DNA of 64,000 nucleotides from Achromobacter spanius (GCF_003994415.1 NZ_CP034689.1:5394001-5458000); one strand, 5' to 3'. Shown: positions 40,738 to 50,084, numbered from the stretch's first letter. Notes: generated by a model from the letters alone, not told the origin. A program made the numbers and translations.

Positions 40738-43374
40738 TCAACCGCCCGCCAGCACCCGTTTCAGAAATGGCGCCGTGGCGCCCTTGCCGCTGCGGCTGAC
40801 GTCCGCTGGCGCGCCTTCGGCCACGATGTGGCCGCCGTCTTCGCCCGCGCCGGGGCCGACGTCGATCATCCAGTCGCTGTTAGCGACCACGCGCAGGTCG
40901 TGTTCCACGACCACGACCGTGTTGCCCGCGTCGACCAGCCCGTGCAATTGCGCCATCAGCTTATCCACGTCGGCCGCGTGCAGGCCGGTGGTGGGTTCGT
41001 CCAGCACGTACAGGGTGTTGCCGCGCTGGCTGCGTTGCAGTTCGGTGGCCAGCTTGATGCGCTGGGCTTCGCCGCCAGACAGTTCGGTCGCCGGTTGACC
41101 CAGCCGCAGGTAGCCCAGGCCGATCTCGTGCAACAAGGACAGCGGGCGCTGCACCGCGGGTTCTTCGCTGAAGAACGTCAGCGCCTCGTCCACCGTCATC
41201 GCCAGCACCTGGGCGATGTTGCGGCCGTTCCATTCGATTTCCAGCGTCTTGGCGTTGTAGCGGCTGCCATGGCATACCGGGCACGGCGCGTACACGCTGG
41301 GCATGAACAACAGTTCTACGTGCACGAAGCCTTCGCCTTCACAGGTGTCGCAGCGGCCCTGCGCCACGTTGAAGGAAAAGCGGCCCGCGCCATAGCGCCG
41401 CGACTTGGCGGCGCGGGTGTCCGCAAATAGTTTGCGCACCTGGTCGAACAGGCCGGTGTAGGTGGCCAGGTTGGATCGGGGCGTGCGGCCAATGGGCTTC
41501 TGGTCCACGTTGACCAGACGCTTGATGGCGTCGGCGCCCGCGTCGATGCGGCCGGTCGTGCGCGGCGGGCCATCGGCCTGGGGCAGATCGCCATCGGCTT
41601 CTTCCGCCACCGGTTCCTGCCCCAGATGTTCGCCGATCAGTTCAACCAGCGCCTGGCTGACCAGGCTGGACTTGCCCGAGCCCGACACGCCCGTCACCGC
41701 CGTGAACGCGCCCAAAGGAAAGCGCGCGTCTATGCCGTGCAGGTTGTTGCGATGGATGCCGCGCAGCGACAGCCAGCCCGAGGGCTCGCGCACGGCTGCC
41801 CTGCCGGCCGGCGCCGGGTTGAACAGATAGCGCGCGGTCAGTGACGCCGTCACCTTTTTCAAGCCTTCCGGTGGGCCGCTGTACAGCACCTGCCCGCCAT
41901 GCTGGCCCGCGCCCGGCCCCACGTCCACCAGCCAATCGGCGCGGCGCAGCGTGTCCAGGTCATGTTCGACCACGAACAGGGTATTGCCCGCGTCCTTCAG
42001 TTGGTCCAGCGCGCGGTGCAGCGCCTGTCCGTCGGCCGGGTGCAGGCCGGCCGAGGGCTCGTCCAGCACATACACGACGCCGAACAGGTTGGACCGGATC
42101 TGTGTGGCCAGGCGCAGCCGTTGCAGCTCGCCCGGAGACAGGGTGGGCGTGGCGCGGTCCATTGCCAGATAGCCCAGGCCCAGCGCCTGCAAGGTACCGA
42201 TGCGCTCGACCAGGTCATGCGCGATGCGTTGCGCGGCGATGCGCTTTTCCGGCGACAGGTCGGGCGTGCGGCGCACATCGGTGCTGCCCGTGTGCGCCAA
42301 GCCGCCGGCCGCCACGCGGCGCGCGTTGTCCTGGCGGGTGGTGGCGCGGCTGCGCGCGGCGTCCGTGGCGGGCGCATCGAACTGGCCGCGCGCGGCCGGG
42401 GTCAGTACTTCGGCGATCCGCGCCAAGGGCAAGCGCGACAGGCTGCCGATGTCCAGGCCGGCGAACGTCACCGACAAGGCCTCGGGCTTCAGGCGGCGCC
42501 CGTCGCACACCGGACAGGCCGCGCCCGTCATGAACCGCGCCACGCGCTTTTTCATCATCGCGCTCTGGGTCGTGGCGAAGGTGTGCATCACGTAGCGGCG
42601 CGCGCCCGTGTAGGTGCCCATGTAGCTGGGTTCCTGCTTGGCGCGCAGGGCGGCGCGCGTCTCGGCCGGCGTGAAGCCCGCGTAGACGGGCACCGTGGGC
42701 TGCTCATCGGTGTACAGGATCCAGTCGCGGTCTTTCTTTTTCAGGTCGCGCCACGGGATGTCGACGTTGTAGCCCAGCGTGACCAGGATGTCGCGCAGGT
42801 TCTGACCGTGCCAGGCGGGCGGCCAGGACGCAATGGCGCGCTCGCGGATAGTCTTCGATGGGTCGGGCACCATCGACGCCTCGGTCACGTCGTACACGTA
42901 GCCCAGGCCGTGGCAATGGGGGCAGGCGCCCTGCGGCGTGTTGGGCGAGAAGTCTTCGGCGTACAGCATGGGCTGCCTGGCCGGGTAGGTGCCGGCACGC
43001 GAATACAGCATGCGCAACATGCTGGACAAGGTGGTGACGCTGCCCACCGTGGAGCGCACGTTGGGCGTGCCGCGCTGCTGTTGCAGCGCCACCGCGGGCG
43101 GCAGCCCTTCGATGGCGTCGACATCCGGCACGCCCACCTGATCGATCAGGCGCCGTGCATAGGGCGACAGCGATTCCAGATAGCGCCGCTGTGCTTCCGC
43201 GTACAGCGTGCCGAACGCCAACGATGATTTGCCCGATCCGGACACCCCTGAAAACACGACCAGCGCGTCTCTGGGAATATCCACATCGACGTTCTTCAGA
43301 TTGTGTTCACGCGCGCCGCGAACGCGGATGCAGGCGTCGGCGCGGAGTTTGGCGGGGGGCTTTCGTGGGCTCAT
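40738..43374 (-). CDS. UvrA-like ABC ATPase (UvrA2 class)
   Basis: An 878-residue UvrA paralogue. Two ABC modules each have Walker A GVSGSGKSS, LSPGELQRLRLA or LSGGEAQRIKLA signatures and VVYVLDEPSAGLHPADG or TLYVLDEPTTGLHAADV Walker B blocks. Zn-binding Cys pairs are at CPHCHGLGY, CPVCDGRR, CDTCEGEG and CPVCHGSR. At 878 residues it is shorter than housekeeping UvrA (about 940) and fits the UvrA2/drug-resistance class that often lacks the UvrB-binding region. A role in DNA adduct tolerance or self-protection is inferred. Confidence 0.85.
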   Translation of the reverse strand: MSPRKPPAKLRADACIRVRGAREHNLKNVDVDIPRDALVVFSGVSGSGKSSLAFGTLYAEAQRRYLESLSPYARRLIDQVGVPDVDAIEGLPPAVALQQQRGTPNVRSTVGSVTTLSSMLRMLYSRAGTYPARQPMLYAEDFSPNTPQGACPHCHGLGYVYDVTEASMVPDPSKTIRERAIASWPPAWHGQNLRDILVTLGYNVDIPWRDLKKKDRDWILYTDEQPTVPVYAGFTPAETRAALRAKQEPSYMGTYTGARRYVMHTFATTQSAMMKKRVARFMTGAACPVCDGRRLKPEALSVTFAGLDIGSLSRLPLARIAEVLTPAARGQFDAPATDAARSRATTRQDNARRVAAGGLAHTGSTDVRRTPDLSPEKRIAAQRIAHDLVERIGTLQALGLGYLAMDRATPTLSPGELQRLRLATQIRSNLFGVVYVLDEPSAGLHPADGQALHRALDQLKDAGNTLFVVEHDLDTLRRADWLVDVGPGAGQHGGQVLYSGPPEGLKKVTASLTARYLFNPAPAGRAAVREPSGWLSLRGIHRNNLHGIDARFPLGAFTAVTGVSGSGKSSLVSQALVELIGEHLGQEPVAEEADGDLPQADGPPRTTGRIDAGADAIKRLVNVDQKPIGRTPRSNLATYTGLFDQVRKLFADTRAAKSRRYGAGRFSFNVAQGRCDTCEGEGFVHVELLFMPSVYAPCPVCHGSRYNAKTLEIEWNGRNIAQVLAMTVDEALTFFSEEPAVQRPLSLLHEIGLGYLRLGQPATELSGGEAQRIKLATELQRSQRGNTLYVLDEPTTGLHAADVDKLMAQLHGLVDAGNTVVVVEHDLRVVANSDWMIDVGPGAGEDGGHIVAEGAPADVSRSGKGATAPFLKRVLAGG

Positions 43375-43419
43375 CGAGCCATAGTAAAGGACAGCCCCCG
43401 CCCCAATCCAGACCCGGAA

Positions 43420-44979
43420 TCAACCCATCCGCAGGTCAGCGGCCTGGCGCGCCAGGTCCAGGTATTTGCGGCGCAGGATCTCTTCCGCCTGATCGCGCGG
43501 AGCCATCGGGTCGTTCTCGGTTTCATCCAGCTTCGCGGCCTGCACCAAAGACAGCAGGTTGCGCGAATTTGATTCGGACGATGGCGTGAAGGACTGGTCG
43601 ACCTGCTTGCCCTTGATGAACTTGGACACCTGCGTGCTTTGCGTGCGCGATTCGTTCAGCGTTGCCGTCGCCAGCACGCCCTCCTGATAGCCCACGTCCG
43701 TCTTGCTGCTGGTGGTGTCATGAATCTGGAAGTACAGGTAGTTCTGCGACTTCTCGTCCTGGGTCAGCGCCAACTGCACGTCCGGCGACAGCGACCGGTG
43801 ATAGCTGGCCGTCAGCGCGGACTGCTGCGTTTGCGAGACCGCCAGATCCCAACCCGCCTTGCCCGACACCTGGCTGCTTTGCGAGGCCTGGAACGAAAAG
43901 CCGTCCAACTCCTTGGGGCGCGCCGGGTTGATGGCGTCTCGCACCTGCTCGATCGACGCCGAGAAATCCGCCAGGCCAGACAACAGGCTGCGATGCGCGT
44001 CGGCCGCGGGCAGGCGGCGCGTGGTGGTGTCCGCCGCCGGAACCTGCGCCGCGCCGTAGCTGGTGTGCATGGCCGCGAACACGTCCTTGAACGTGCCCAT
44101 CAGCGCCTCATCACCCGAGCCCCGGCGCTGGGCGCGGTCAAACTGCTGCAAATACTTGGAGACGGCGGCCGACTGTTGCTCGGCCGAGCCCAGCGTAACC
44201 GGGCGGGTCAGGTCCAAATCCACCTTGACCACGCCCATGACGCTGGACACGGTCAGGCTCTTTTGCTTGGCATCCGCCTGAAAGTCGACGGTCTGCTCAG
44301 CGCCGTCCACCATGCGGGTTTGGCGCAGGCTGATCGAGGACAGCAAGGGCGAACTGCCGTTGGCCAACTTCGTCAGCGACCAACGCGGCGGCTCTTCGGC
44401 CAAGCCGTCCAGCGCGTCCTGGAAGGCGCCCGACAACGCAGCGATGGCGCGGCGTTCGTCTTCGTTCAACTCCCCTTCGGTCACGTCGATCTGCACGGCC
44501 ATGCCTTCCTTGCCGCTTTGCAGGGTGACTTGCACCTTGACGCCGCTGGCCGTGTCGATGCGCAGCGACACCGCGTTGTCAGGTTGCAAATCAGCTTCGG
44601 ACAGGGGGCCGGCTTCGGCGGTGGCTGACGCCGCGATGCGCGTGGCAGGCATCCACTGGGAATGGCTGGCGCCGTCGGTGCGCAAGCGGTTCAGCACCGC
44701 CGCGCCCACCTCGGCGAACGGGCTGACGCGGGTGCGCGCGTCCACGCTCTTGGACATCGCAACGGCCAGGGCATCGGGCACGGTCCCCGTTTCGTCGTAG
44801 ACCGAGCCGGCGGTGGTGGAAACGCCTTGGCCCAGCATCACGACCGACGATTTCGCGGAACCGGCCGACTGGGCCGGATCGACGGCGGGGTTGACGATTT
44901 GCCCCGCGCGAATGACGGTAACGGGCGTGCTAAGCGGGGCGGCGCTGGTCGCGCCTGCCAACGAGCTGATGACGGTCAT
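43420..44979 (-). CDS. Large protein of unknown function
   Basis: A 519-residue soluble, Ser/Thr/Ala/Gln-rich protein with no signal peptide or membrane segment. Distinct blocks are VKVQVTLQSGKEGMAVQIDV, QTVDFQADAKQKSLTVSSVM, QYLQQF-like KYLQQFDRAQRRGSGDEALM, LSGLADFSASIEQVRDAINP and DEKSQNYLYFQIHDTTSSKT. From memory it resembles uncharacterised Pseudomonas proteins that are sometimes mislabelled lactate dehydrogenase; no dehydrogenase motif is visible. It stands alone between the uvrA-like and hydrolase genes. I cannot assign a function. Confidence 0.6.
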   Translation of the reverse strand: MTVISSLAGATSAAPLSTPVTVIRAGQIVNPAVDPAQSAGSAKSSVVMLGQGVSTTAGSVYDETGTVPDALAVAMSKSVDARTRVSPFAEVGAAVLNRLRTDGASHSQWMPATRIAASATAEAGPLSEADLQPDNAVSLRIDTASGVKVQVTLQSGKEGMAVQIDVTEGELNEDERRAIAALSGAFQDALDGLAEEPPRWSLTKLANGSSPLLSSISLRQTRMVDGAEQTVDFQADAKQKSLTVSSVMGVVKVDLDLTRPVTLGSAEQQSAAVSKYLQQFDRAQRRGSGDEALMGTFKDVFAAMHTSYGAAQVPAADTTTRRLPAADAHRSLLSGLADFSASIEQVRDAINPARPKELDGFSFQASQSSQVSGKAGWDLAVSQTQQSALTASYHRSLSPDVQLALTQDEKSQNYLYFQIHDTTSSKTDVGYQEGVLATATLNESRTQSTQVSKFIKGKQVDQSFTPSSESNSRNLLSLVQAAKLDETENDPMAPRDQAEEILRRKYLDLARQAADLRMG

Positions 44980-45076
44980 TGAGCATCCACATTGGGCAGC
45001 GTCTGCCCGGGTTTTGTCTACATTCTTGTTAGAGCTTCTAACGTGTTAACGGCACGCCCGAACAAAAATTAACCAC

Positions 45077-45109
45077 GCCCGCGCATTGCCCGCGCATTGC
45101 CCGCGCATC
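45077..45109. repeat. 11-bp tandem repeat, three copies
   Basis: GCCCGCGCATT occurs at 45077-45087 and 45088-45098, then GCCCGCGCATC at 45099-45109. It lies in the 145-bp gap between the hydrolase stop and the start of the 519-residue protein gene. Confidence 0.8.
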
Positions 45110-45124
45110 CGATGCGGCCCGGCG

Positions 45125-45916
45125 TCAAACCTCGTGGCGCGCCAAAAACTCACGCACCGCCTCCAGCACCACCGGCTCGGTTTCGCGGTGCGGTACATGG
45201 CCGCAGCCCGCCAGCGGCAGCATCCGCGCCGGCCCGGCCGCCAGCGCCGTGAGCTTTTCAGGATGACGCATGGAGCCGTACTCGTCGTTTTCACCATGGA
45301 TGGCCAGTAGCGGCTGGCTCACGCGCGGCAGGGTCGCGTCCAGGTTCCAGTCGGCGAATTCAGCCGACTGCCAGGTATGCACCCAGGCATCCAGCACCCA
45401 CTGCGCCTTGTCGCCGTGATAGCGCTTCAGGCGTTCCAGTTGGGCGGGATCCTGGAACTGTTCACCGGCTTCGCGGATGCCGGCCAGGGTGCGGTCTTCC
45501 ACGAATTCCTGGGCGGATTCGGTAATGACGCCCACGCAGCGTTGCGGGAACGCCGCGGCAATCGCCACCGCCATGCCGCCACCCACGCTATGGCCGAAGG
45601 CGATGAAGCGCGACAGTTGAAAGTGGTCGGCCAGCGCGGCAAAGGCGTCCTCGGCCTCGGCGTAGACAAAGTCGGCGCGCAGCGTGCCGGGGTGCGGGTC
45701 CGACTGGCCGAAACCCAGGCGGTCGTAGGCGATGACGGCGCGGCCCGTGGCCTGGGCCAGATGGGCCGGGAAGTCGCGCCACAGGCCGACGCTGCCCAGG
45801 GAATCATGCAAGAGCACGATGGGGGTGTCCGCGCCCGCCCAGCGGCGGGCGTGGATACGGCCGTGGCGGGAGGGGATCATTGCGTCCTGGGGCGTTGCGG
45901 CGGCGGCGTCGGCCAT
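45125..45916 (-). CDS. Alpha/beta hydrolase
   Basis: A 263-residue alpha/beta hydrolase from ATG 45916 (ATG 45922 is equally possible; AAGGA lies just upstream of both). The oxyanion motif VLLHDSLGSVGLWRDFP, nucleophile elbow IAFGHSVGGGMAV (Ser), acid region LLAIHGENDEYGS and catalytic His in LAGCGHVPHRE are present. It belongs to the esterase/lipase-like group with unknown substrate. A run of eleven G lies about 110 bp upstream and may influence expression. Confidence 0.82.
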   Translation of the reverse strand: MADAAAATPQDAMIPSRHGRIHARRWAGADTPIVLLHDSLGSVGLWRDFPAHLAQATGRAVIAYDRLGFGQSDPHPGTLRADFVYAEAEDAFAALADHFQLSRFIAFGHSVGGGMAVAIAAAFPQRCVGVITESAQEFVEDRTLAGIREAGEQFQDPAQLERLKRYHGDKAQWVLDAWVHTWQSAEFADWNLDATLPRVSQPLLAIHGENDEYGSMRHPEKLTALAAGPARMLPLAGCGHVPHRETEPVVLEAVREFLARHEV

Positions 45917-46030
45917 CTTCATCCATCCTTGGTTCGATCTCGGTAGACGGATTCTGCTGCCAAGCGCGCCGCCGGGCAACTCCCCGGGGTGGGCCGAGCC
46001 GGCCCCGGGGCTACTTTAGAAGGCGGATCT

Positions 46031-46041
46031 GGGGGGGGGGG
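46031..46041. repeat. Homopolymeric G11 tract upstream of the hydrolase gene
   Basis: Eleven consecutive G on the plus strand (C11 on the coding strand) lie between the chemoreceptor stop (46084) and the hydrolase start (45916). Runs of this length are slippage-prone. In Bordetella, promoter C-tracts of similar length cause fim phase variation. Variation at this site is inferred. Confidence 0.85.
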
Positions 46042-46083
46042 CTCCAACCGACGCTCTGGGGGGATTGCGCTGGCGTATTGCCC

Positions 46084-47955
46084 TTATGCCGCGTGCCCCA
46101 ACGCCAGCCTTTGATTCCCCATGTTTTGATTGCCCTGCCCCTGCCCCTGCACATCGCCACGCAGCTTGAACAGCCCCACCGTATCCGCCAGCACGCGCGC
46201 CTGGTCGCTCAGCATGGCCGAGGCCGCGGCGGATTCCTCCACCAGGGCCGCGTTCTGCTGCGTGGCCTGGTCCATGTCGGCCACGCTGCGGTCGATCTGG
46301 CTGATGCCCACGCTTTGCTCGGTCATCGCGCCGTGGATTTCATTGACCAGACGCTGCACGCGGGCGATGCCGTCCACGATTTCGCTCATGGTCGATCCCG
46401 CCGCCTGCACCCGCTCGGTGCCGCTCTTCACGTTTTCCACCGAGGCCTGGATCAACGTGCGGATCTCTTGCGCGGATGCGGCGCTGCGTTGCGCCAGCGT
46501 GCGCACTTCGCCCGCCACCACCGCAAAACCTCGGCCCTGTTCGCCGGCGCGCGCGGCTTCCACGGCGGCGTTGAGCGCCAGGATGTTGGTCTGGAAAGCG
46601 ATGCTGTCGATCACGCTGATGATCTCGGTAATGCGCTGCGACGACTGCGATATCGCGCTCATCGTGGTCACCGCGTCCGTCACCACCTTGCCACCGCGCT
46701 CGGCGGCCACGCTGGCTTCCGTGGCCAGGCGCTTGGCGTGCTCGGCGGCTTCTTCTGTCTGGCGCACGCTGGAGGTCATCTGCGTCAGCGCCGACGAGGT
46801 TTCCTGCAAGGAACCGGCCGACGTCTCCGTGCGCTGGGACAGGTCGCGGTTGCCCATGTCGATCTCGCGCGTGGCGGCCGACATCGAATGCACGCCCGCG
46901 CGCACGTCCAGCATCACCTTGCTGATTTTGTCGACAAAGGCGTTGAACGACGCCGAAATCTGCGCCACTTCGTCGTGGCCCACCACGGCCAGGCGGTGCG
47001 TCATGTCGCCGTCGCCCGAGCCGATGGTGTCCATGGCGTCGCGCACGGCCGACAGGCGCTTGAAGGCGCGCGACGTCACCACGCTGGCGATGCCCACGGC
47101 CACCAGGGTCAGCACCACCAGCGAAATCAGCGTGGCGTTCAGCACTTGCGTCAGGCCGGCCGTGGCTTCGGCCTGGTCCAGCGCAATCACCAGCGACCAG
47201 TCGGTGCCGGGGATGTGGCGCGCCTTGATCAGCTTGGGCTCGCCGTCCAGGCTGACGGTGATGGGTTCGGCGCCGTCGCGCGCCATGGCAGTCAGCGCGG
47301 CGGCGGTCAATGCCGGGGCCACGTCGGTGGACGGCTTCAACGCCAGCTTGTCGTTCACGTGCGAAATAACCTGGCCGTCGGCCGCCACCACGAACGCCAG
47401 GCTGGACGGCGTGGGGCGAATGGCGCGGATGATGCTCTGGATGCCGTCCAGCGGCACGGCGCCGCTCAGCACGCCCGTGGTCTGCCCGCCACGGATCATC
47501 GGGGCGGTGAAGGCCACGTAGAGCTTGCCGGTGGTTGAATCGCCATACGGCTTGGTGACGGTGAGCTTGCCCGCCGCCACCGCGCTCTTGTACCAGGGCC
47601 GCGCGGTGGGGTCGTAACCAGCGGCGGTCTGCGTGGTTGAAAAAAAGGTCTTGTCCGACCAGCCGATGGTCGAAACGGGAAAGCCGTTGGTCTCGCCCAT
47701 CAGCTTGGTCAGGCCACGCGGGTCGCCTTTTTCGACAACGGCGGCGGTGGCGGTCACGGCCTGGGCCTTGTCGTGCGACCAGCGCTCGATGGCGCTGGCA
47801 TTGCCCGACGCGATGGCGTCCAGGTTGCCCGAGATGGTCGCCATCATGTTGCTGCGCACGATCTGGTAGGTGGTGATACCCGACAGCACCAGTGCCCCGA
47901 CGACGGTAAAGCAGGTGATCAATAAAATGCGGTTGCGCAACGAGGTGATTTTCAT
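46084..47955 (-). CDS. Methyl-accepting chemotaxis protein with dCache sensor
   Basis: A 623-residue chemoreceptor from ATG 47955 (AAGG upstream). TM1 (about 10-30) and TM2 (about 277-299) frame a periplasmic dCache-type sensor (with TARPWYKSAVAAGKLTVTKP and SLAFVVAADGQVISHV). HAMP and a long MA signalling domain follow, with the conserved hairpin tip EQGRGFAVVAGEVRTLAQRS. Methylation-site helices are recognisable (QRTETSAGSLQETSSALTQM). The ligand is unknown; dCache domains often bind amino acids or organic acids. No CheR-binding NWETF tail is present. Confidence 0.9.
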   Translation of the reverse strand: MKITSLRNRILLITCFTVVGALVLSGITTYQIVRSNMMATISGNLDAIASGNASAIERWSHDKAQAVTATAAVVEKGDPRGLTKLMGETNGFPVSTIGWSDKTFFSTTQTAAGYDPTARPWYKSAVAAGKLTVTKPYGDSTTGKLYVAFTAPMIRGGQTTGVLSGAVPLDGIQSIIRAIRPTPSSLAFVVAADGQVISHVNDKLALKPSTDVAPALTAAALTAMARDGAEPITVSLDGEPKLIKARHIPGTDWSLVIALDQAEATAGLTQVLNATLISLVVLTLVAVGIASVVTSRAFKRLSAVRDAMDTIGSGDGDMTHRLAVVGHDEVAQISASFNAFVDKISKVMLDVRAGVHSMSAATREIDMGNRDLSQRTETSAGSLQETSSALTQMTSSVRQTEEAAEHAKRLATEASVAAERGGKVVTDAVTTMSAISQSSQRITEIISVIDSIAFQTNILALNAAVEAARAGEQGRGFAVVAGEVRTLAQRSAASAQEIRTLIQASVENVKSGTERVQAAGSTMSEIVDGIARVQRLVNEIHGAMTEQSVGISQIDRSVADMDQATQQNAALVEESAAASAMLSDQARVLADTVGLFKLRGDVQGQGQGNQNMGNQRLALGHAA

Positions 47956-48091
47956 TCTTGCCTTCTGACTGCCACGACCCATGCCGGACGGCACGGGGAT
48001 GCGGCCGCCAGGCAATACACGAAACCGACGGCCACGTTGGGCTTACGGCAAAGGCGGCGGAACCTTTAGCCAGACGCGGCGCAATCGGTAT

Positions 48092-49084
48092 TTAGTCGTG
48101 GATGGCGGGCGCCGCGTCGTCCTGGGCCACGACCGCCACGGCGGGGCGCGACGCCAGTTCTTCCAGCAGATCCGCCGACGGCACGAAGAACAGCCCACCC
48201 GTCACGGCGCGGCTGTAGTCCAGCAAGCGGTCGTAGTTACCCGCCGGACGGCCCACGAACATGTTTTCCAGCATCTGCTCGATGGGTGCGGGTGAACGCG
48301 CGTAGCCAATGAAATACGTGCCGAATTCGCCCATGCCCGCGCGGCCGAATGGCATGTTGTCGCGCAGGATCTTGATTTCCTGGCCGTTCTCTTCCAACGT
48401 GGTCAAGGCGCTGTGGGACGACGCCGGCTTGATGTCGTCGTCCAGTTCCACGTTGGACAGCTTGTGCCGCCCGATGACGCCTTCCTGGCTTTCCACGGTC
48501 AGCGCATTCCACGCGGCCATGTCGTGCAGGTACTTCTGCACCAGCACGTAGCTGCCGCCCGCGAACTCGGCGTCTTCATCGCCGATGACGGTGAAATGCA
48601 CGGCTTCGCGCCCCTCGGGGTTCTCGGTGCCGTCGACAAAGCCGATGATGGCGCGGCGGTCGAAATAGCGGAAACCGTGCACTTCGTCCACCACGGTCAC
48701 CGCATCGCCCAGGCCGTCCATCAACAAGGTCGCCACTTCAAAGCACAGGTCCATGGAATCGGCGCGGATGTGCAGCAGGATGTCGCCCGGGGTCGACACG
48801 GCCACGCGTTCGCCGTCGCCGAAGACGCGAAACGGGTGCAGGTTGGCCGGGCGTGGCTGGCCGAACAAGGCGTCCCAGGCGTTGGCGCCGAACGCGCACA
48901 CACAGGACAGGTTTTCCAAGGGCGAACGCGTGTTCACGGTACGCACGCGGGCCGCCACGTCTTCGCACCAGCCGCGCACGGTGGCGGCGGCGTCGGCGCC
49001 GGGGTTGAGCGTGGCCACGATAAAAATGGCGTGGCGCGTGGTCGGGCTGTGGACGGCTTGGGGTTCAGGCGGGAAGTCGGGCAT
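48092..49084 (-). CDS. Dyp-type haem peroxidase
   Basis: A 330-residue YfeX-like dye-decolorising peroxidase. The family signature IIGFVDGTENPEGREAVHFT gives the distal Asp; the proximal haem His is likely in EGVIGRHKLSNVEL, and the distal Arg region in NMPFGRAGMGEFGTYFIGYA. Start ATG 49084. The enzyme oxidises dyes or porphyrinogens with H2O2; as a cytosolic YfeX-type it may act in porphyrin or oxidative stress metabolism. No encapsulin gene is adjacent. Confidence 0.88.
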   Translation of the reverse strand: MPDFPPEPQAVHSPTTRHAIFIVATLNPGADAAATVRGWCEDVAARVRTVNTRSPLENLSCVCAFGANAWDALFGQPRPANLHPFRVFGDGERVAVSTPGDILLHIRADSMDLCFEVATLLMDGLGDAVTVVDEVHGFRYFDRRAIIGFVDGTENPEGREAVHFTVIGDEDAEFAGGSYVLVQKYLHDMAAWNALTVESQEGVIGRHKLSNVELDDDIKPASSHSALTTLEENGQEIKILRDNMPFGRAGMGEFGTYFIGYARSPAPIEQMLENMFVGRPAGNYDRLLDYSRAVTGGLFFVPSADLLEELASRPAVAVVAQDDAAPAIHD

Positions 49085-49228
49085 GGGAAGGCTCAATGGG
49101 CGAGGGGACACCGCCGAAATTGTATCCGGCGGCCCTGGCGCCTTCTTGAACGATTTAGCGCACCATTGAACGATTTGTCGCTGCCCGCCCCGCTACCCGC
49201 CCCGCTGTTCCCCGCCTCGCCGCGGGGT

Positions 49229-49993
49229 TCAGAAGCGGTACATCACGCCCACCGAGCCGAACACATTGGTCTTGCGCTCGGTCAGCGGGCTGTCGCGCGC
49301 GTCGCCCAGCAAGGTGTTGACGCCCAGGGTGGACACCGTGCTCCAGCTTGGGTTGATGCGATACGACCAGGTCGTGAACAAGGCCGCCGACTTGAAGCCG
49401 GAAGACGGCGAGTACGTCGACAGGCCTTCGCGGCTGCGCGCGGCTTGCGATGAGGTCACGCCGAACCAGGTCTGCATGGCGTCGTGGTTGGCCCATTCCG
49501 TGCTGACGCCCACCTGAACCGTGTTCTGTTCGGTCTTCAGCGCCGCGTAGGACGCGCGCAGCTCCAGCGTGCCGCCATAGCCGCTGCGCGCCGCCTGCTT
49601 GTAGCCCGCGCCCAGCGAATAGCGGCCCGGCCGCCATTCCACATAGGCCCCGTAAGCCGCGTGGAACTTGATGTCGTCCAGGCCTTCGGTGCGGTCGGCG
49701 TCGTCGGCCTTGCGCCCCAGGCTCAAGCCCACGAACACGCCCGCATCCAGGTCGGGCGCCAAGGACGTCTTCAAACCCATGGCGGGCAGGCCCATGCGGG
49801 GGGTGATGAAGAAATTGCCGGAATGGTAGTTGATGAGCGGCACGGGCAGCGCGCGATATTCGCTGGACCCCTCATAGACCGGAATGGCTCCGACCCCTAA
49901 TCCTATGCCGTTCGTGGCCTGCGCCTGCGCCGCGCCAGCGCCGCCAAGCACCGCGCCGGCCATCAGGCCTCTTGCTACTATACCCATCCGCAT
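49229..49993 (-). CDS. MipA/OmpV-family outer-membrane protein
   Basis: A 254-residue beta-barrel protein from ATG 49993 with AAGGAAG upstream. The signal peptide ends near AQA (residue 24). The mature part shows MipA/OmpV markers (GLGVGAIPVYEGSSEYRALP, GLPAMGLKTSLAPDLDAGVF) and the terminal Phe (GVMYRF). MipA scaffolds peptidoglycan enzymes in E. coli, and Pseudomonas homologues respond to polycationic antibiotics. It is divergent from an OmpR-type two-component system with a PmrA/QseB-like box between, suggesting control by that system. Confidence 0.85.
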   Translation of the reverse strand: MRMGIVARGLMAGAVLGGAGAAQAQATNGIGLGVGAIPVYEGSSEYRALPVPLINYHSGNFFITPRMGLPAMGLKTSLAPDLDAGVFVGLSLGRKADDADRTEGLDDIKFHAAYGAYVEWRPGRYSLGAGYKQAARSGYGGTLELRASYAALKTEQNTVQVGVSTEWANHDAMQTWFGVTSSQAARSREGLSTYSPSSGFKSAALFTTWSYRINPSWSTVSTLGVNTLLGDARDSPLTERKTNVFGSVGVMYRF

Positions 49994-50067
49994 CAGGGCT
50001 TCCTTTCGTTCATGACATTGGCCGTGGGCAAGCGCCCCGGGATTGGCCTGCATTGTCCTGATCAACT

Positions 50068-50084
50068 TTTAAAATTTCTTTAAG
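50068..50084. promoter_or_regulatory. PmrA/QseB-like direct-repeat box between mipA and the two-component genes
   Basis: TTTAAA-ATTTC-TTTAAG is a pair of TTTAA half-sites with an 11-bp period, the pattern bound by PmrA/QseB-type OmpR regulators. It is 75 bp from the mipA start and 40 bp from the regulator start in an otherwise GC-rich 130-bp divergent region. Confidence 0.6.

Noticed and set aside
41899..43227. A 442-codon plus-strand frame opposite the uvrA-like gene
   Set aside because: The opposite strand encodes two complete ABC modules; this frame is low-complexity and has no family match.
45880..47538. A 552-codon plus-strand frame opposite the chemoreceptor and crossing the G11 tract
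   Set aside because: It is His/Arg/Gly-rich shadow sequence with no domain, while the other strand encodes a full chemoreceptor.
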